From Magnolia sinica (lineage: Eukaryota; Streptophyta; Magnoliopsida; Magnoliales; Magnoliaceae), in contig NC_080577.1 of the NCBI RefSeq assembly GCF_029962835.1, forward strand, positions 26,084,501-26,148,500: a DNA stretch of 64,000 nucleotides, read 5' to 3'. This document shows positions 43,071 to 55,722 of this stretch, in pieces. Below the pieces are notes generated by a model. The model worked only from the letters and a program-made list of their open reading frames with translations, had not been told where the DNA came from and did not search any database. Both the position numbers and the translations under genes were made by a program. Numbering within the stretch: the stretch's first letter is position 1; every line of letters starts with the position of its first letter.

Positions 43071-44537
43071 TTGGAGGATCAAATTCAGCTACGAGAAACC
43101 ACAAGGGCAGTTGAGAGCTCTCTCCATAACAACCTACTAGAAACCAAGGCGTCACCCTCCAAGTTAGAACTTATAGAAGAGACTTTCTGGAAACAGAAAG
43201 CTAGGAATAACTGGCTTGAAGAGGGTGACAGAAACACGGGTTTCTTCCATGCGTCTACAATGGAGAGAGCCCGAAAATCAGTCATCTCGTCCATTCGACT
43301 CGAGTCAGGGCAGACTGTGGTGTCGCAGGAAGAAATCAAAGAGGAAGCAGTCAGATTTTACCACTCCCAGTTCTCTGCAGAGGCGGTCGAACAGGGGGTA
43401 GATGTCTTAGAGGTCATCCCACCATTAGTTACAGAAGAGGATAACATCCTTCTGCTGAGTCAACCGTTAATCCAGGAGGTTCAGCAGGTGGTTATGTCCA
43501 TTCTTGGGGAAAGCGCAGCTGGACTGGACAGTTTTTCAGGTGCTTTCTTCTCAAGATGTTGGGAGATTGTGGGTCATGACCTTCTGACTGCAGTTATTTC
43601 TTTCTTTGAAGGTGTCTCCTTGTCGAGGGCCTTCACATCCTCCCTCTTTACTCTCATTCCTAAGAAGGATGCTCCAAAGTGCTTTGCTGATTATAGACCC
43701 ATCAGCCTATGCAATGTGATATACAAGATCTTCACCAAAGTCATTGCCAACTGGTTGAGCAAGTTGCTTCCCTCTTTGATTGCTCCTGAGCAGAGAGCTT
43801 TTGTCCAAGGTCGTTCAATCTCAGAAAACATCGCTCTTTCACAAGAAATGCTTAGGGAGATAAACAGAAAAGTTAGAAGTGAGGACATTGTTATCAAGCT
43901 TGACATGGAAAAGGCATACGACAGAGTAGATTAGCTTTTTTTTAAAAGAGTGTTAAGTCGTTTTGGCTTCTCAGCCCCGTGGATCCAGCTTGTGGAGCAT
44001 TGTTGGAGCAACTGTTGGTTCTCGGTTCTCGTAAATGGGGAGGTGGGTGGCTTCTTTAAATTCACTCGCGGGCTTCGGCAAGGTGATCCGCTGTCCCATA
44101 GTCTGTTTATCCTGGCCTCTGAGGTGCTTGGGAGAGGGTTCAAAAAACTGGTGAATGCAAGCTCCTATCTTCCATTCAGAGGAAGGAGAGGAAGTGTGAC
44201 TGTGTCCCATCTCCTTTTTGCTGATGATATGCTTCTTTTCCTAAATGGAGGCCTCCATTCTATCCATGCGGCTAAGCATTTCCTTGACCTTTATCAGCAG
44301 GTCTCAGGTCAAAAGGTGAACTTCCATTCATGCACCCAGAAAACATGGCGGCTTCCAGGTTTGCGACTATCCAAAGGGAATTAGGGTCAATCAATCCGGT
44401 GGAGAGCATGATATATTTAGGGGTCTCAATTTTGGTGGGTAGAAGGAAGAAATACTCTTTTCAGAGATTAGTGGACAGGGTGGATGGGCGTATTAAAGGT
44501 TGGAAAGCACGGTTTCTCTCTATGGCGGGTAGGGCCA
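43071..44537 (+). pseudogene. LINE-2 ORF2: reverse transcriptase, N-terminal and core
   Basis: 43071-43934 is open for 287 codons and includes WLEEGDRNTGFFHA, LIPKKDAPKCFADYRPISLC and IVIKLDMEKAYDRVD (first catalytic Asp). A TAG follows at once. 43950-44384 continues with GLRQGDPLSHSLFILASEVL and HLLFADDMLLFLNGG (FADD catalytic box). In most plant LINEs it is 'GDPLSP'. The Athila-like element cuts the frame at LSMAGRA. Confidence 0.9.
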
Positions 44538-46639
44538 TGTTGAGGGTCAAATATTACATATCAGACCCCAGTTATTGCATGATTTTATGTACATGATAAT
44601 GCTTAATGTCATATTTTAATTGTGTTTTTATTGCAGGATGTAATCAGGAGCGTGGACTGAAAAATAGCACTAAAAGCGTGGATTTGACACTCTGAAGTTA
44701 CCAGAGCAAGGGACGCACTCTAGAGAACCAAGACTGAAGAATTTACATGCCAGGGATCTGAGAAAATCAAGTCATTCACGTTAAAGAGGCCCGAAATTGG
44801 TGAAGAATGCAAGATCACATAGTTCCCACCATCTGATTGGCTCAAAACTTCATAGATGGCCTGAGGGCCATAAATTAACCGTACATATCAAATTTCAGCC
44901 CTCGGATTACTATGGAAGTGCCCCAACTGACAGATCAGCCCATAAACCGTTGATTTTAGGCCCACCTGATATCTAGAACTACCTCAAATCTGGTCTCAAT
45001 GCCTTAAACAGGGAGATTCATTGAATGAATGGATTGGATTTTGCAAAAACATTACAGTGGGCCCCGTATGTACAACGTGTGTACATAATGTACACACGTG
45101 CCGCCGTGCACCAAACCGAGTATGGCAGGTCAGCAGGCGCTGACCCGCGTCTTCTTCCCAAAATGGCAATTGCCGTTTTGGCGCTGTGTAATGGATGGAC
45201 GGCGTCCGTTTTGCGGACGCTAGTGGGCCCCACAGAGTAATCTTACGTATGATCCAAGCCGTCCATCGTGTAGAGGGCCATGAATAATTCAAACCTATGC
45301 TGAATTTTTGTACCCATGCAAGCACACGTGCGCGATATAAAGGCCATAAGTGGACTGCCCTGCAATGTTCAAATTGATTTTTGAATGATTTCTTCTCTAT
45401 TCTGAGTCAATGGACATTAAAAACCATCCGTTTCTGACGGAAATTTCGAGGGCAATCTAATAGACGGGATGGATTTTCTCGAAAACACCTCTGTGGAGCC
45501 CACCGATCACATCAGCGAAGGACATGCGTAGGCTTACGCACGTTCGCGAAATCCAGAGTTCCGGGCGGTTGTGACCCACCATATTTGATCATATGGCAGA
45601 TCTGAACCATCCATCATGTAGATCACTCAAAAACGTCCTAAGAGACGGTGTTTCTTTAGAGATTGAGAGAGAAAAGTGGTAAGTTTGAAGGCACCGAAGT
45701 TTGCTGCGAAAAAGCTTTCGCTGCGCGTGTGTAGCTGTTGTGACAGCCTCTCCACCGCCCCTAGCAGCTATAAAAAACGTCCTAGGAGAGCTGGACCAAG
45801 AGAAAAGGACGGCAGAGCTTAAGGAAAGGGGAGCTTGGGAATTGGAGGGAGGATTCCACGCAGAGAGGCTGGCTTGCACGTAGAAGAAAAAGACAGCGAT
45901 GTTTGTTTTTATTTATCAATTTTTTATATTTTTCCTTGGTTTTAGCATGACCATGCTAGGCTAAACCTCTTAGCTAGGGCTAAGAGGTAAAGCTTGTAGT
46001 CTGATGGGAGAGACTTTGCTTGTGCCTCTTGTTTAGACTGACTGATGTTGATTTTAGTTCAATTAAAAGGAATACTTTCAGTTTTTTTCAATGGTTTGTT
46101 GTGACTGAAATTACAATAGATCTGCGATGGTTTTGAGTATTTCTTCCTCCTTTTGATGTTTATGACGTCAGGAAGCCCTGTTGTTCACCATCGTCTCATG
46201 GGCATGGTCGGATGACGGTATCCTTCCTAACTTTCATGCATTGTTGATTGGTTGGTAATTAGTTTAATTTTGTTGTTTGCTTTGTCTCCTGGGCATGGTT
46301 TGATGATGGAATCCATTCTAATTCATATACCTTTCATCTCGTGAAGACTAGATCAAGTAAGTTCAGTTTGATTTCCATGATTCTTGATGCAGGCATAAGA
46401 TCTCCCTGATCTCTACAAGTGGATCCTCTGAATCCCTAGTTTCCTTCCTCTGAATTCCTTAAGTTTTAGATTAGTATTTCACCATTATTCATCAATTTAT
46501 ATTTGATTTAGATTACATCTTAGTCTAATTCTAGTTCTACTTAGTTTCAGATAACGTACAGGTATCAGTCCCTTGGGATTCGACCTCGGTCTCACCGAGT
46601 TTATTACTACATCACAACCCTATACTTGGGGAGTGAACA
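44538..46639 (+). repeat. Athila-like 5' LTR
   Basis: About 2.1 kb, TGTT...AACA. Includes a GGGCCCC / TGGATGGACGG pair like that of the foldback repeats (about 45050-45240) and a T-rich 3' third. Confidence 0.85.
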
Positions 46640-47389
46640 AGTTTTTGGCACCGTTGCCGGGGACTGACAGTTGCGATTCTTTGAAATTAATTAGGTTTAG
46701 AATTAGTTTAAGATTAGAATTTGACTAACTTTAGTTTTAGGTTTTTATTTGATTTCTAAAACTAACTTATTTTCCTGTTTTGTAGGATCCTGACATAAGT
46801 TTTTAAATTGGTAATTCCTTCATAATTTCTCTATTTTTCTACATTTAAAATTAGGGTTTAAATTTTAGAAATTTTCTAATTGTAGTATTCTCCTATTTGT
46901 AGGAAATAGTTTATTTTTAGAAAATAGTTTATTTTTAGAAACTAGGTTATTTCTTTCCCTTTTAGAAATTAACTTTCTATTTTTATTTTTAGTAACTTTC
47001 TAATTTTAACTCTTTTAGAATCTAACTTTGTTTCCTAATTTATTTTTAGAAATTTTCTACTTGTAGAATTTTTGTTTAGAAACTAACTTTCCTATTGTGT
47101 AGGCTTTTAAGGTAGAAATTTCTAATTCGGTAAGCTTTCTCTCTACTTTCTATTTTTTAGTTCTCTTTTAGTAATTTACTTTCTAATTTAGGACTTTCTT
47201 CTTTTAGAAACTAGTTTACTTCTATCTTTCTTTTTAAGGATTTTCTAATTCTAGACCTTCTCTTTAGAAACTGACTGGTTTTATTTTCTTTTGCAGGTTT
47301 TTAACTTAGGGACTCCAATTTGGTAACTTCTCTCCAACCCTCTCTTTCTTTCTAACTTTGTTTTCCTTTCTTAGGATTAGGCTTCGAAT
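46640..47389 (+). other. Athila-like leader with tRNA-Asp primer site
   Basis: The primer site is at 46646-46663, followed by about 700 bp of leader with repeated TTTTAGAAA(C/T)TA units. Noncoding. Confidence 0.7.
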
Positions 47390-48931
47390 TTGATTGAGGG
47401 CTGCGAGTGTTTCATGCCCAAGTGGGCCCGTGACAACACTCGACGTCTCTTGACTGAAGGAGGATTAGTTGAGGGGTTGACTATCCATCGCAGGACTAGA
47501 CACCACTCGAAATCCCCTGAGTTAATTGAAGTGATGGCTGAAAACCAACCTCTTCTACCCCAACCTAGGGTGGAGGACATTCAGGATGAGAATGAGATGT
47601 ATCAAGCACCCCTGCCACGTACTTTACGAGATTATTTACAACCAGCAGGGGTGAGTACGCCCTCATGCATGATTTTTTCTGAAAATACAGGACATATGGA
47701 CATCAAGCCAGGGGTTATCCAACTCCTTCCTAAGTTCCATGGGCTTGAATCCAAAGAACCATATCTACATTTGAAAGAGTTTGATGAGATCAGAGCCACT
47801 TTATATTTTCAAAATGTGTCTGAGGACACAGTCAGGCTGAGACTCTTTCCTTTTTCTTTAAAAGAGAAGGCTAAGACGTGGTTACATTCACTGTGTCCTA
47901 GATCCATTGGCACATGGAATGACATGCAGAGGGAATTCATAAAGAAATTTTTCCCACATCATAAAACGATTACCCTCAGAAAAGTAATCATGAACTTCAT
48001 CCAAAAGGAGGATGAAACATTTTAATGTTGGGAAAGGTTCAAGGATTTGGTCAGTTCATGTCCACAACACGGCTTTGAAACGTGGCGCATTACAAATTTT
48101 TTCTACGATGGACTGACATCTTCCATGCGCCAAATGGTCGAGACAATGTATAATGGAGAATTCATTAATAAAAATGTTGACGAGGTATGGGATTACCTCG
48201 ATAGTCTTGTTGAAAAAACACAATCATGGGACTATTACCAAAAGTCGAACACCACGTCTAGGCCGACTCAATTAAAGGAGAAACGTGGATTGTATCTCTT
48301 GAAAGAAAAGGATGATCTCAAGTGTAAAGTGACTACGCTCATAAGGAAAGTTGAGGCCATGGAAGGAAAGAAGGATAAGGTTAATGAAATTGTTTGCAGC
48401 ATCTGTGATTGCAACATTCATACAACCGAAAATTGTCCTACAATACCCGTCTTTCGAGAAGTGTTGAATGAGCAATCCAATGCCGTAAATAATTATCAAA
48501 GACCTTTCAATGGACCAATCTCTAATACGTATAATCCTGGTTAGAAAAATCATCCAAACTTTAGTTGGAGAAATGGACAAACTGCTACCCCTCAAAGTTT
48601 CTTCAATCAAAATCCAAATCAGGGGAAACCTCAAGAAGAACCAGTTCAAAATTCCATGCAAGAGCTGACCCATGTAATGAGAGACTTTATGCAAAAGATG
48701 GATTCACATATGACGGTTATAGAAAAGGGGATGCTTCCTGCACAACCGCTCCCCAATCTTAAACCGCAATACGAGATAAGTGATCCCAGCTCTTCAAATC
48801 AAATGAGGCACACTAAATCCATCACCACTCTTAGGAGTGGGAAGATCATTGATAAAACCCTTCCGGTTAGGCCCGAAAAGCCTCAAGAACCAGAAGAGGA
48901 CAACAATAATGGATCTACTGAGGCCCCATAA
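47390..48931 (+). pseudogene. Athila-like gag
   Basis: The first part reads KPGVIQLLPKFHGLESKEPY, HLKEFDEI and FPFSLKEKAKTWLHSLCP, FIKKFFPHHKT, the Athila/gypsy capsid signature. After an in-frame TAA at 48023 it continues W.RFKDLVSSCPQHGFETWR, then TTENCP.IP and LRSGKIIDKT. Several stops break it. Confidence 0.88.
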
Positions 48932-48949
48932 AAATTAGAACCAGAACTT

Positions 48950-49740
48950 TTAGAAAAGCCAGTTGCTCCATTTCCCCAACGGTTGGTCGCACCAAAACCT
49001 CTCTCTAACTCTCAGGATATCCTAAAGGTGTTGAAACAAGTGAAAGTCAACATTCCTCTACTTGATGTCGTAAAACAGATACCTTCATATGCCAAATTCC
49101 TGAAAGACTTATGCACGACCAAACGAGAGAATATTCAAAAGAAGATCTTCTTGACCAAGAAAGTGAGTGCCATCCTAAAGTAAGACGTGCCACGAAATTC
49201 AAAGATCCTGGTAGCCCAACCATATCATGTGTAATCGAGGACCATCAAATTGATCATGCACTTTTTGACTTAGGAGCGGCGTCAATTTGATTCCCTACTC
49301 GGTGTACAAACTGATTAGGTTTGGGTGAATTAAAACCCACCCTAACCACACTACAACTTGCCGATCACTCTGTTCATGTACTAAGAGGGATAATTGAGGA
49401 TGTGTTGGTCCAAATTGATAGATTTTACTACCCTATAGATTTTATCATCCCGGACACAGAACCCATCAATAACATGAGCACTCATATTCCCGTCATTCTG
49501 GTCGCCCATTCCTTGCCACTTCAAACGCAATTATTAATTACGGGAATGGTGTCATGACTATGTCTTTTGGGAATATGACATTGAGTCAAACATCTTTTTA
49601 ATAACGGCCGAAACTTAGAGGATGATGACGATTTCCACGACATTAACATGATTGGCTCTTTAGTGGAAGATACGACACCTCGAACCTTATCTCACCCTCT
49701 GAGACGTGCCTAGCCCACTCCCATGATTTTGATTATGACA
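48950..49740 (+). pseudogene. Athila-like protease region
   Basis: VKVNIPLLDVVKQIPSYAKF, LKDLCTTKR, then HALFDLGA (active-site DLGA, followed by a frameshift) and LQLADHSVHVLRGIIEDVLV, YPIDFIIPD. A typical gypsy protease, broken. Confidence 0.82.
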
Positions 49741-49755
49741 TGATTAGGAAGACGT

Positions 49756-51325
49756 GTGCCTTGCTTGATACTTCCAACGGTACTTGAAGTTAACCGGTGG
49801 AGGCCACAATTTGAAGAGTTGCCCCAAACCGATGTAGTGCCTCTACTGTCTAACCTCAAGCTACCAAAGCTTGACCTAAAACCTTTACCTTCTGATTTGA
49901 AATATGTCTATTTAGGTCAAGATGAGACATACCCGGTGGTGATCTCTGCCCACCTGGAGAAAGAACAGGAGAGTATGCTTATATCCACTCTCATTGAGTA
50001 TAAGGGAGCTCTTGGATAGACGATAGCGGACCTCAAGGGAATCAACCCCTCAATTTGTACTCACCGCATTTATCTTGAGGATAATGCGAAAATCGCTCGG
50101 CAATCACAACGTAGACTAAATCCAAACATGAGAGAAGTGGTTAAGGCCAAGGTTCTTAAACTATTAGATGTGGGTATCATATACCCCATATCCGATAGTC
50201 AATGGGTGAGTCCAACTCAGGTAGGTCCTAAGAAGTCCGGGATTACCATCGTAGCCAATGCCAATAATAAACTCGTGCCAACTAGAGTTACTACTGGTTG
50301 GAGAATGTGCATTGACTATAGGAAGCTGAATACCGTCATGAGGAAAGACCACTTTCCTTTGCCCTTCATTGATCAAATCTTAGAAAGGCTAGCTGGTCAT
50401 TCCTATTATTGTTTCCTTGACGGGTATTCGGGCTACAATCAGATTGAAATCGCCCCTGAGGATCAGAAAAATACCACATTTACATGTCCCTACGGCACCT
50501 TTGCCTACGAAGGATGCCATTCGGATTATGTAATGCCCCTGCCACCTTTCAGCGATGTATAATGAGTATCTTTTCTGACATGGTGGGAAAATACTTAGAG
50601 GTCTTCATGGACGATTTCTCTATTTTCAGTTAATCTTTCAGCGAGTGCTTAGAGAGTCTTAAATGTATGCTGAAAAGATGTGAAGAAAAGAACTTGGTAC
50701 TTAATTGGGAGAAGTGTCATTTTATGGTTCATAAGGGATTGTTCTTGTATATATTATCTCATCCAAAGGAATCGAGGTGGATAAGACAAAAATTGATCTT
50801 ATCTCTAACCTACCTCCACCTAAGAACATACGGCACGTGCGATCCTTCTTAAGACACACTGGATTTTACAGAAGATTCATAAAGGACTTTAGTCTCATCT
50901 CTCGCCCTTTATGTAATCTACTTCAAAAGGATGCACCATATGAGTGGACTGAGTCATGCCAGGAAGCTTTCACCAAGCTTAAGGGCATGTTAACCACTGC
51001 ACCCATCATGCAGCCACCCGATTGGAGCCTTCCTTTTGAGCTTATGTGCGACACTTCTAATTATGCTCTTGGGCCGGTTCTAGGCCAGAGAAAATATAAG
51101 AGGCCCTACGTCATTCATTACGCAAGTAGAACTTTAAATTCTACCAAAGTGAACTACTCGACTACGGAAAAGGAACTCCTAGCCGTAGTGTTCGCTTTGG
51201 ATAAATTTAGGTTCTACCTGATCGGATCCAAGATCATTATCTACACAGATCATGCGGCACTTAAGTATCTTCTTTCTAAGAATGATTCTAAGCCCCGTTT
51301 GATACGATGGATCCTTCTACTCTAA
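49756..51325 (+). pseudogene. Athila-like reverse transcriptase and RNase H
   Basis: VSPTQVGPKKSGITIV, WRMCIDYRKLNTVMRKDHFP, YYCFLDGYSGYNQIEIAPED (first Asp); a frame break at about 50515, then VFMDDFSIF (YVDD equivalent, here FMDD). RNase [53 protein letters not shown]. Stops and shifts occur throughout. Confidence 0.9.
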
Positions 51326-52767
51326 GAATTTGATTTAAAAATTAAAAATAAAAAGGGAGTAGAGAACGTAGTTGCTGATTACCTTTCTCGCCTTAATACC
51401 TCTGATTCCCTTGAGGTGACCCATATCAATGATATGTTCCCTAATGAACAACTGTTCAGAGTCTCCCATTCCCCTTGGTTCGCTGATATTGCTAATTATC
51501 TTGCTACAGGTTTCATACCGACACATTGGACTACGTAAGATAAGAAGAAATTTTTCACTGAGGTGCATAGTTTTTTTTTGGGACGATCCATATTTGTTTA
51601 AATATTGCCCAGACCAAATCTTAAGGAGATGTGTGCCAGATGATGAGCATCAGAGTGTCATCTCCTTCTATCACTCACAGGCATGTGGTGGTCACTTTTC
51701 TTCTAAAAAGACCACGATCAAGATTCTGTAGTGTGGCTTTTACTGGCCCACTATGTTCAAGGACACTCATGAGTTTTGCAAAGCTTGTAAGCGTTGTTAG
51801 AAATTGGGAGCGTTGTCCCGTCAAAATATGATACCATTGAATCTCATTCTTATCATAGAGGCATTTGATTGCTAGGGCATCGATTTCATAAGACCATTCC
51901 CCCAATCTTTTGGAAATCTATATATTTTGCTCGCCATAGACTATGTCACTAAATAGGTCGAAGTGATTCCGTGTCAGAATAATGACCATCGTACAGTCAT
52001 TAAATTCCTAAAAGTGAACATCCTTTCCCGATTCGGAATGCCTCGAGCCATCATTAGTGATGGGGGCTCACACTTTTGTAATAGGCCATAGAGTTTAATA
52101 AAGAAATACAATATCTCTCATATGATGAGCACCCCATACCACCCACAGACAAGTGGGCAGGCTGAGATTTCCAAATAAGAAAATTAAACACATATTGGAA
52201 AAGACGGTTAACTCTGACCGTAAGGATTGGTTAATCCGATTGACTGATGACTTGTAGGCTTACCGTACTACATTTAAGACCCCTATTGGAATATCTCCCT
52301 TTAGACTTATCTATGAGAAGGCATGCTACTTGCCTATAGAGTTGGAACATAGAGCCTACTAGGCAATCAAAAATCTGAATTTCAATCTAGACAACAGTGG
52401 TTCGCTACGCAAACTGCAATTGAATGAACTCGAAGAAATCCGGAATGATGCATACGAGAACTCGAGAATTTATAAGGACAGAATAAAGGCGTTTCATGAC
52501 CAACGTATTCTACAGAAATCATTCACACCTGGTCAGAAAGTCCTTTTATATAATTCTCGGTTACATCTCTTTCCAGGTAAGCTTCGATCTCGTTGGACTG
52601 GCCCTTACATTGTGGTCACTGCGTATCCTCATGGGGCCGTTGAGATAAGAGATCTGGATAATGGCAAGGAGTTTAAAGTAAATGGACATCGCTTAAAGCC
52701 ATTTGTCGAGAAATTTGATTCAGAGGACATGTCCATACCTCTGACTGATCCTGTTTACCAGGATTGA
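51326..52767 (+). pseudogene. Athila-like integrase
   Basis: KGVENVVADYLSRLN leads into the integrase zinc site (HSQACGGHFSSKKT, FCKACKRC). The core holds FGMPRAIISDGGSHFCN and YHPQTSGQAEI. The C-terminal part is open (52420-52767): [25 protein letters not shown]...PHGAVEIRD and NGHRLKPF. No chromodomain is seen. Confidence 0.9.
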
Positions 52768-53949
52768 CCTCCTAGTCTGATGGAGGTATAGGTAGGTTTC
52801 CTATTATCATAGGACTAGGGTAGTTTACTTTATGTTGTTCTAGGTTTATTCACTTTATACATTGTTTTAGGATAGTTTTCTTTTATTGGTTTCTCTCTTG
52901 TGCTGACTTGTTTTCATGCTGAGATCCTTGTGTAAAAACTTCTTGAATTCTTCGTTCAGGTACAATTTTTCTATCACTCTTATTTACTTTCATTGTCTCA
53001 TGTACATTGCGAACATATCTTTTACGTTGAGGACAATGTAGATTTTTAGTTAGGGGTGGAGATTAGATTACCTAATCAATGTTTTCTTGGTCTTGAGCAA
53101 AAAAATTGTGAATATTTTTAAATTTTTATGGAATTTCTTGTGAATTTGAAGTGATTTTGAAGGATAATTGTGATTTTAAAATTACAAGATACAGACTGTT
53201 GGTAATTTATGAATTCGGGATTCAGCCACCTGTTATATTTCACAGTGAAGTTTGAACTATTAATCCATGGTTAGAGGTTAAATAGTGGTTGAGTCATGAT
53301 TTCACAAAACACATCTCGCTTGCACATTAAGGGTTTAGTTCGATATTGAAGGATTAACTTGGTAATCACTAACCATGAAAGGAACCAACCTGAGAAAATT
53401 GAATGGATTGGACGAACAGTCTTTACCATAGGTTTGCTCCCTATAAGTGAGGATTCGATTCCCTATAGATGATATTTGAAAAAGAGTTGGGTGTGAAGTC
53501 TTTACCATAGGTTTGCTCCCTATAAGTGAGGATTTGATTCCCCTTCTTGGCGTTACTTTTAATGAAAAAAAAAATGAAAAATTAAAAGAATGAAAAGATG
53601 ATGTGTGAGGCAAGTCTTGGTTATCATGAATTCTCTTACTGGTTACCAATGATATCCTTAAATAGAGAAGTGAATATTAATGTTGATAAGTCGAGATTAG
53701 ACTATACATCCATGGAATTCAATGTTTAGAATTGTTCTAATTGATGGACTAATACTTTGAACTTAATTATGAAGTTTACCGTGTGCTTGAGTCTAGGAGA
53801 GAATTATGCCCAACATTCATGAATCTTAGATTTTTCGTATCTGAATCATTTTTCAAAATATCACTCGGTTTCACAAGAATTGTCTCATAATTCTCAACTT
53901 ATCTTTCGCATACTTTGCTTGGGACTAGCAAAATGCTGGTTGAGGGTTG
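52768..53949 (+). other. Athila-like 3' noncoding region
   Basis: No env-like frame survives. A near-perfect direct repeat (AGTCTTTACCATAGGTTTGC...GAGGATT) lies at about 53419-53461 and 53498-53540. No good polypurine tract sits directly before the right LTR. Confidence 0.55.
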
Positions 53950-55614
53950 TGTTGAGGGTCAAATATTGCATATTAGACCCCAGTTATTGCTTGGATTTAC
54001 GAACATGATACCGTTTAATGGCCCACTTTAATCATGTTTGTGATGCAGAGTGTATTTACGAGCATGGACTGAAAAGGGAGCTTAAAGCATGGATTTAACG
54101 CTCTGATGACACTAAAGGCAAGGGACGGACTCCAGGGGACCAAGGTCGATGGAATTACACGCCAGGGATCTGCGAAAATCAAGAAACTGAAGCTCAAGTG
54201 GCCTGAAAGTCAGCCAGAATGCAAGATCACTGGGTTTCCATCATCTGTTCGGCTCAAAACTTTATACATGGCTCGAGGACCAAAAACTAACCGTACACGT
54301 CAAATTTCAGCCATTGGATCCCTCTGGAAGTGGCCCAACGGACAGATCAGCCCATACAACTCTGATTTAGGGCCCACCTGATATCTAGATATGCCTAAAT
54401 CTTGGGTTCAACTCGTTAAATGAGCTGACAAAACGGATGGATGGAGCAGATTGCTTGAGTACATCATGATGGACCCCATACGTACAATGCGTGTACATAG
54501 GGTACACATGCATCGGACGTGCACTGGTCAAAGAACCGGTCAGCCATTGTGCTGACCCGTCCCTTTCTAAAAACCAAAACAGATTTCTTTTTTTCCGCCA
54601 GAGAAACGGACGAGCGTCCGCTGAACCACGGAGTGGGCCCATACCGTCCAGTATATGGACAATCGGGTCCGTCCATTATGCTTGGGAGGAAAAATAGACC
54701 ATACACCAGGTGTTTTCTGGGACCCATGCATGTGTATACACATGGATGCAACTTCAAACGTGTAATGGATGGTGGCTTTACAGATTTCGTGGGCCACGTC
54801 AACGCAGATCCAAAACCAGTCATCTCTGAATAGTTTTTTGTTCTGATTCTAATGGACGGCATGGATTTTCTATGGAACGTCTTCCTGGGGCCCACCGATC
54901 ATCAAAACAGCGGACCGTAAGCTCTGTTTCGCAACAGAGCTTGCGGAGGAATGTTGTGGGCCACCCTCTGCATTGATCAGTCCGATCTGGACCATCCAGT
55001 GGACTCCAAAGGGCCCTGTAACCATCGCCTAGGTGGCAGAATCCCAGAAGGCATTGAGAAAACGATTTCCAATCGTCTAAATGCGGGTCAGATGGCAGAG
55101 TGAAAAAGCCTATGGACCACACCGAAATCATTCAAGAACCGTCCATTCCTGATGGGTTTTTCGAGTTAAATTCGATGGACGGCGTAGATCTCTCAAACGT
55201 CAGCTATAGTGGGCCCCACCGACATCGCAGCGTAATCAGTTATGCACTCTGTGATAGCGCGTCCGAGGCCGGACGCTGCGGGCTATTTTGTAGACATGGC
55301 CAGGATCGGTCCGACGATCCTGGCCATTCAAAACCTCTCCAAGGAAGTTCTGACTGATGCCAAGAAGGCTGAACGTCTTAGATTGGTTTTCTTTGGCTGA
55401 AAGATGAATTAACGCAAGTCGGTTTCCAAAGATACTGCACCGACTGTCTGCGTAGCTGCGTAAACAAATTGTGAAAAATTTCATGCTGGGGAAAGAAGGC
55501 TTCCGACTGAAGGATGCATGGACTCAAGCCACCGCCCTTGGGGTCTTCTATAAAGGAGAGAGGAGAAGAAAGAGAAAGGCATTCAATTCTAAGGGGATCA
55601 TTCGGCTGAGAACG
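53950..55614 (+). repeat. Athila-like 3' LTR, lacking its last third
   Basis: Collinear with the left LTR through TTAGACCCCAGTTATTGC, GCAAGATCAC, CAGATCAGCCCAT and GGCCCACCTGATATCTAGA up to the TATAAA/AGAG region near 55550-55600. The U5-like remainder is absent. Confidence 0.78.
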
Positions 55615-55722
55615 TCAAGAGAAAAAGGGAGTAGAGAACGTAGTGGCTGACCATCTTTCTCGCCTTAATCCCTCTGATTCCCTTGAAACGACACACATCA
55701 ATGACATGTTCCCTGATGAACA
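55615..55722 (+). repeat. Copy of internal pol sequence at the 3' terminus of the element
   Basis: Matches 51348-51453 (GGAGTAGAGAACGTAGT, CTTTCTCGCCTTAAT, CATATCAATGA.ATGTTCCC) at roughly nine bases in ten. It ends ATGAACA exactly at the GGCCA target duplication. Confidence 0.85.

Larger units (their letters stand above)
44538..55722 (+). mobile_element. Athila-like Ty3/gypsy element with an abnormal 3' end, TSD GGCCA
   Basis: The 5-bp flanks GGCCA are at 44533-44537 and 55723-55727. Deleting the insert restores the LINE frame (AGRA/TLVSHVLSS). The left LTR is 44538-46639 (TGTTGAGG...GTGAACA). The primer site TGGCACCGTTGCCGGGGA (46646-46663) matches the 3' end of tRNA-Asp, as in Athila/Tat elements. 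The internal region carries gag, protease, reverse transcriptase, RNase H and integrase, with many stops. The right LTR (53950-55614) lacks the last part of the LTR and is followed by a copy of internal pol sequence ending in ATGAACA. The two LTRs are roughly three-quarters identical by eye, far more diverged than the LTRs of one element normally are. Confidence 0.85.
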
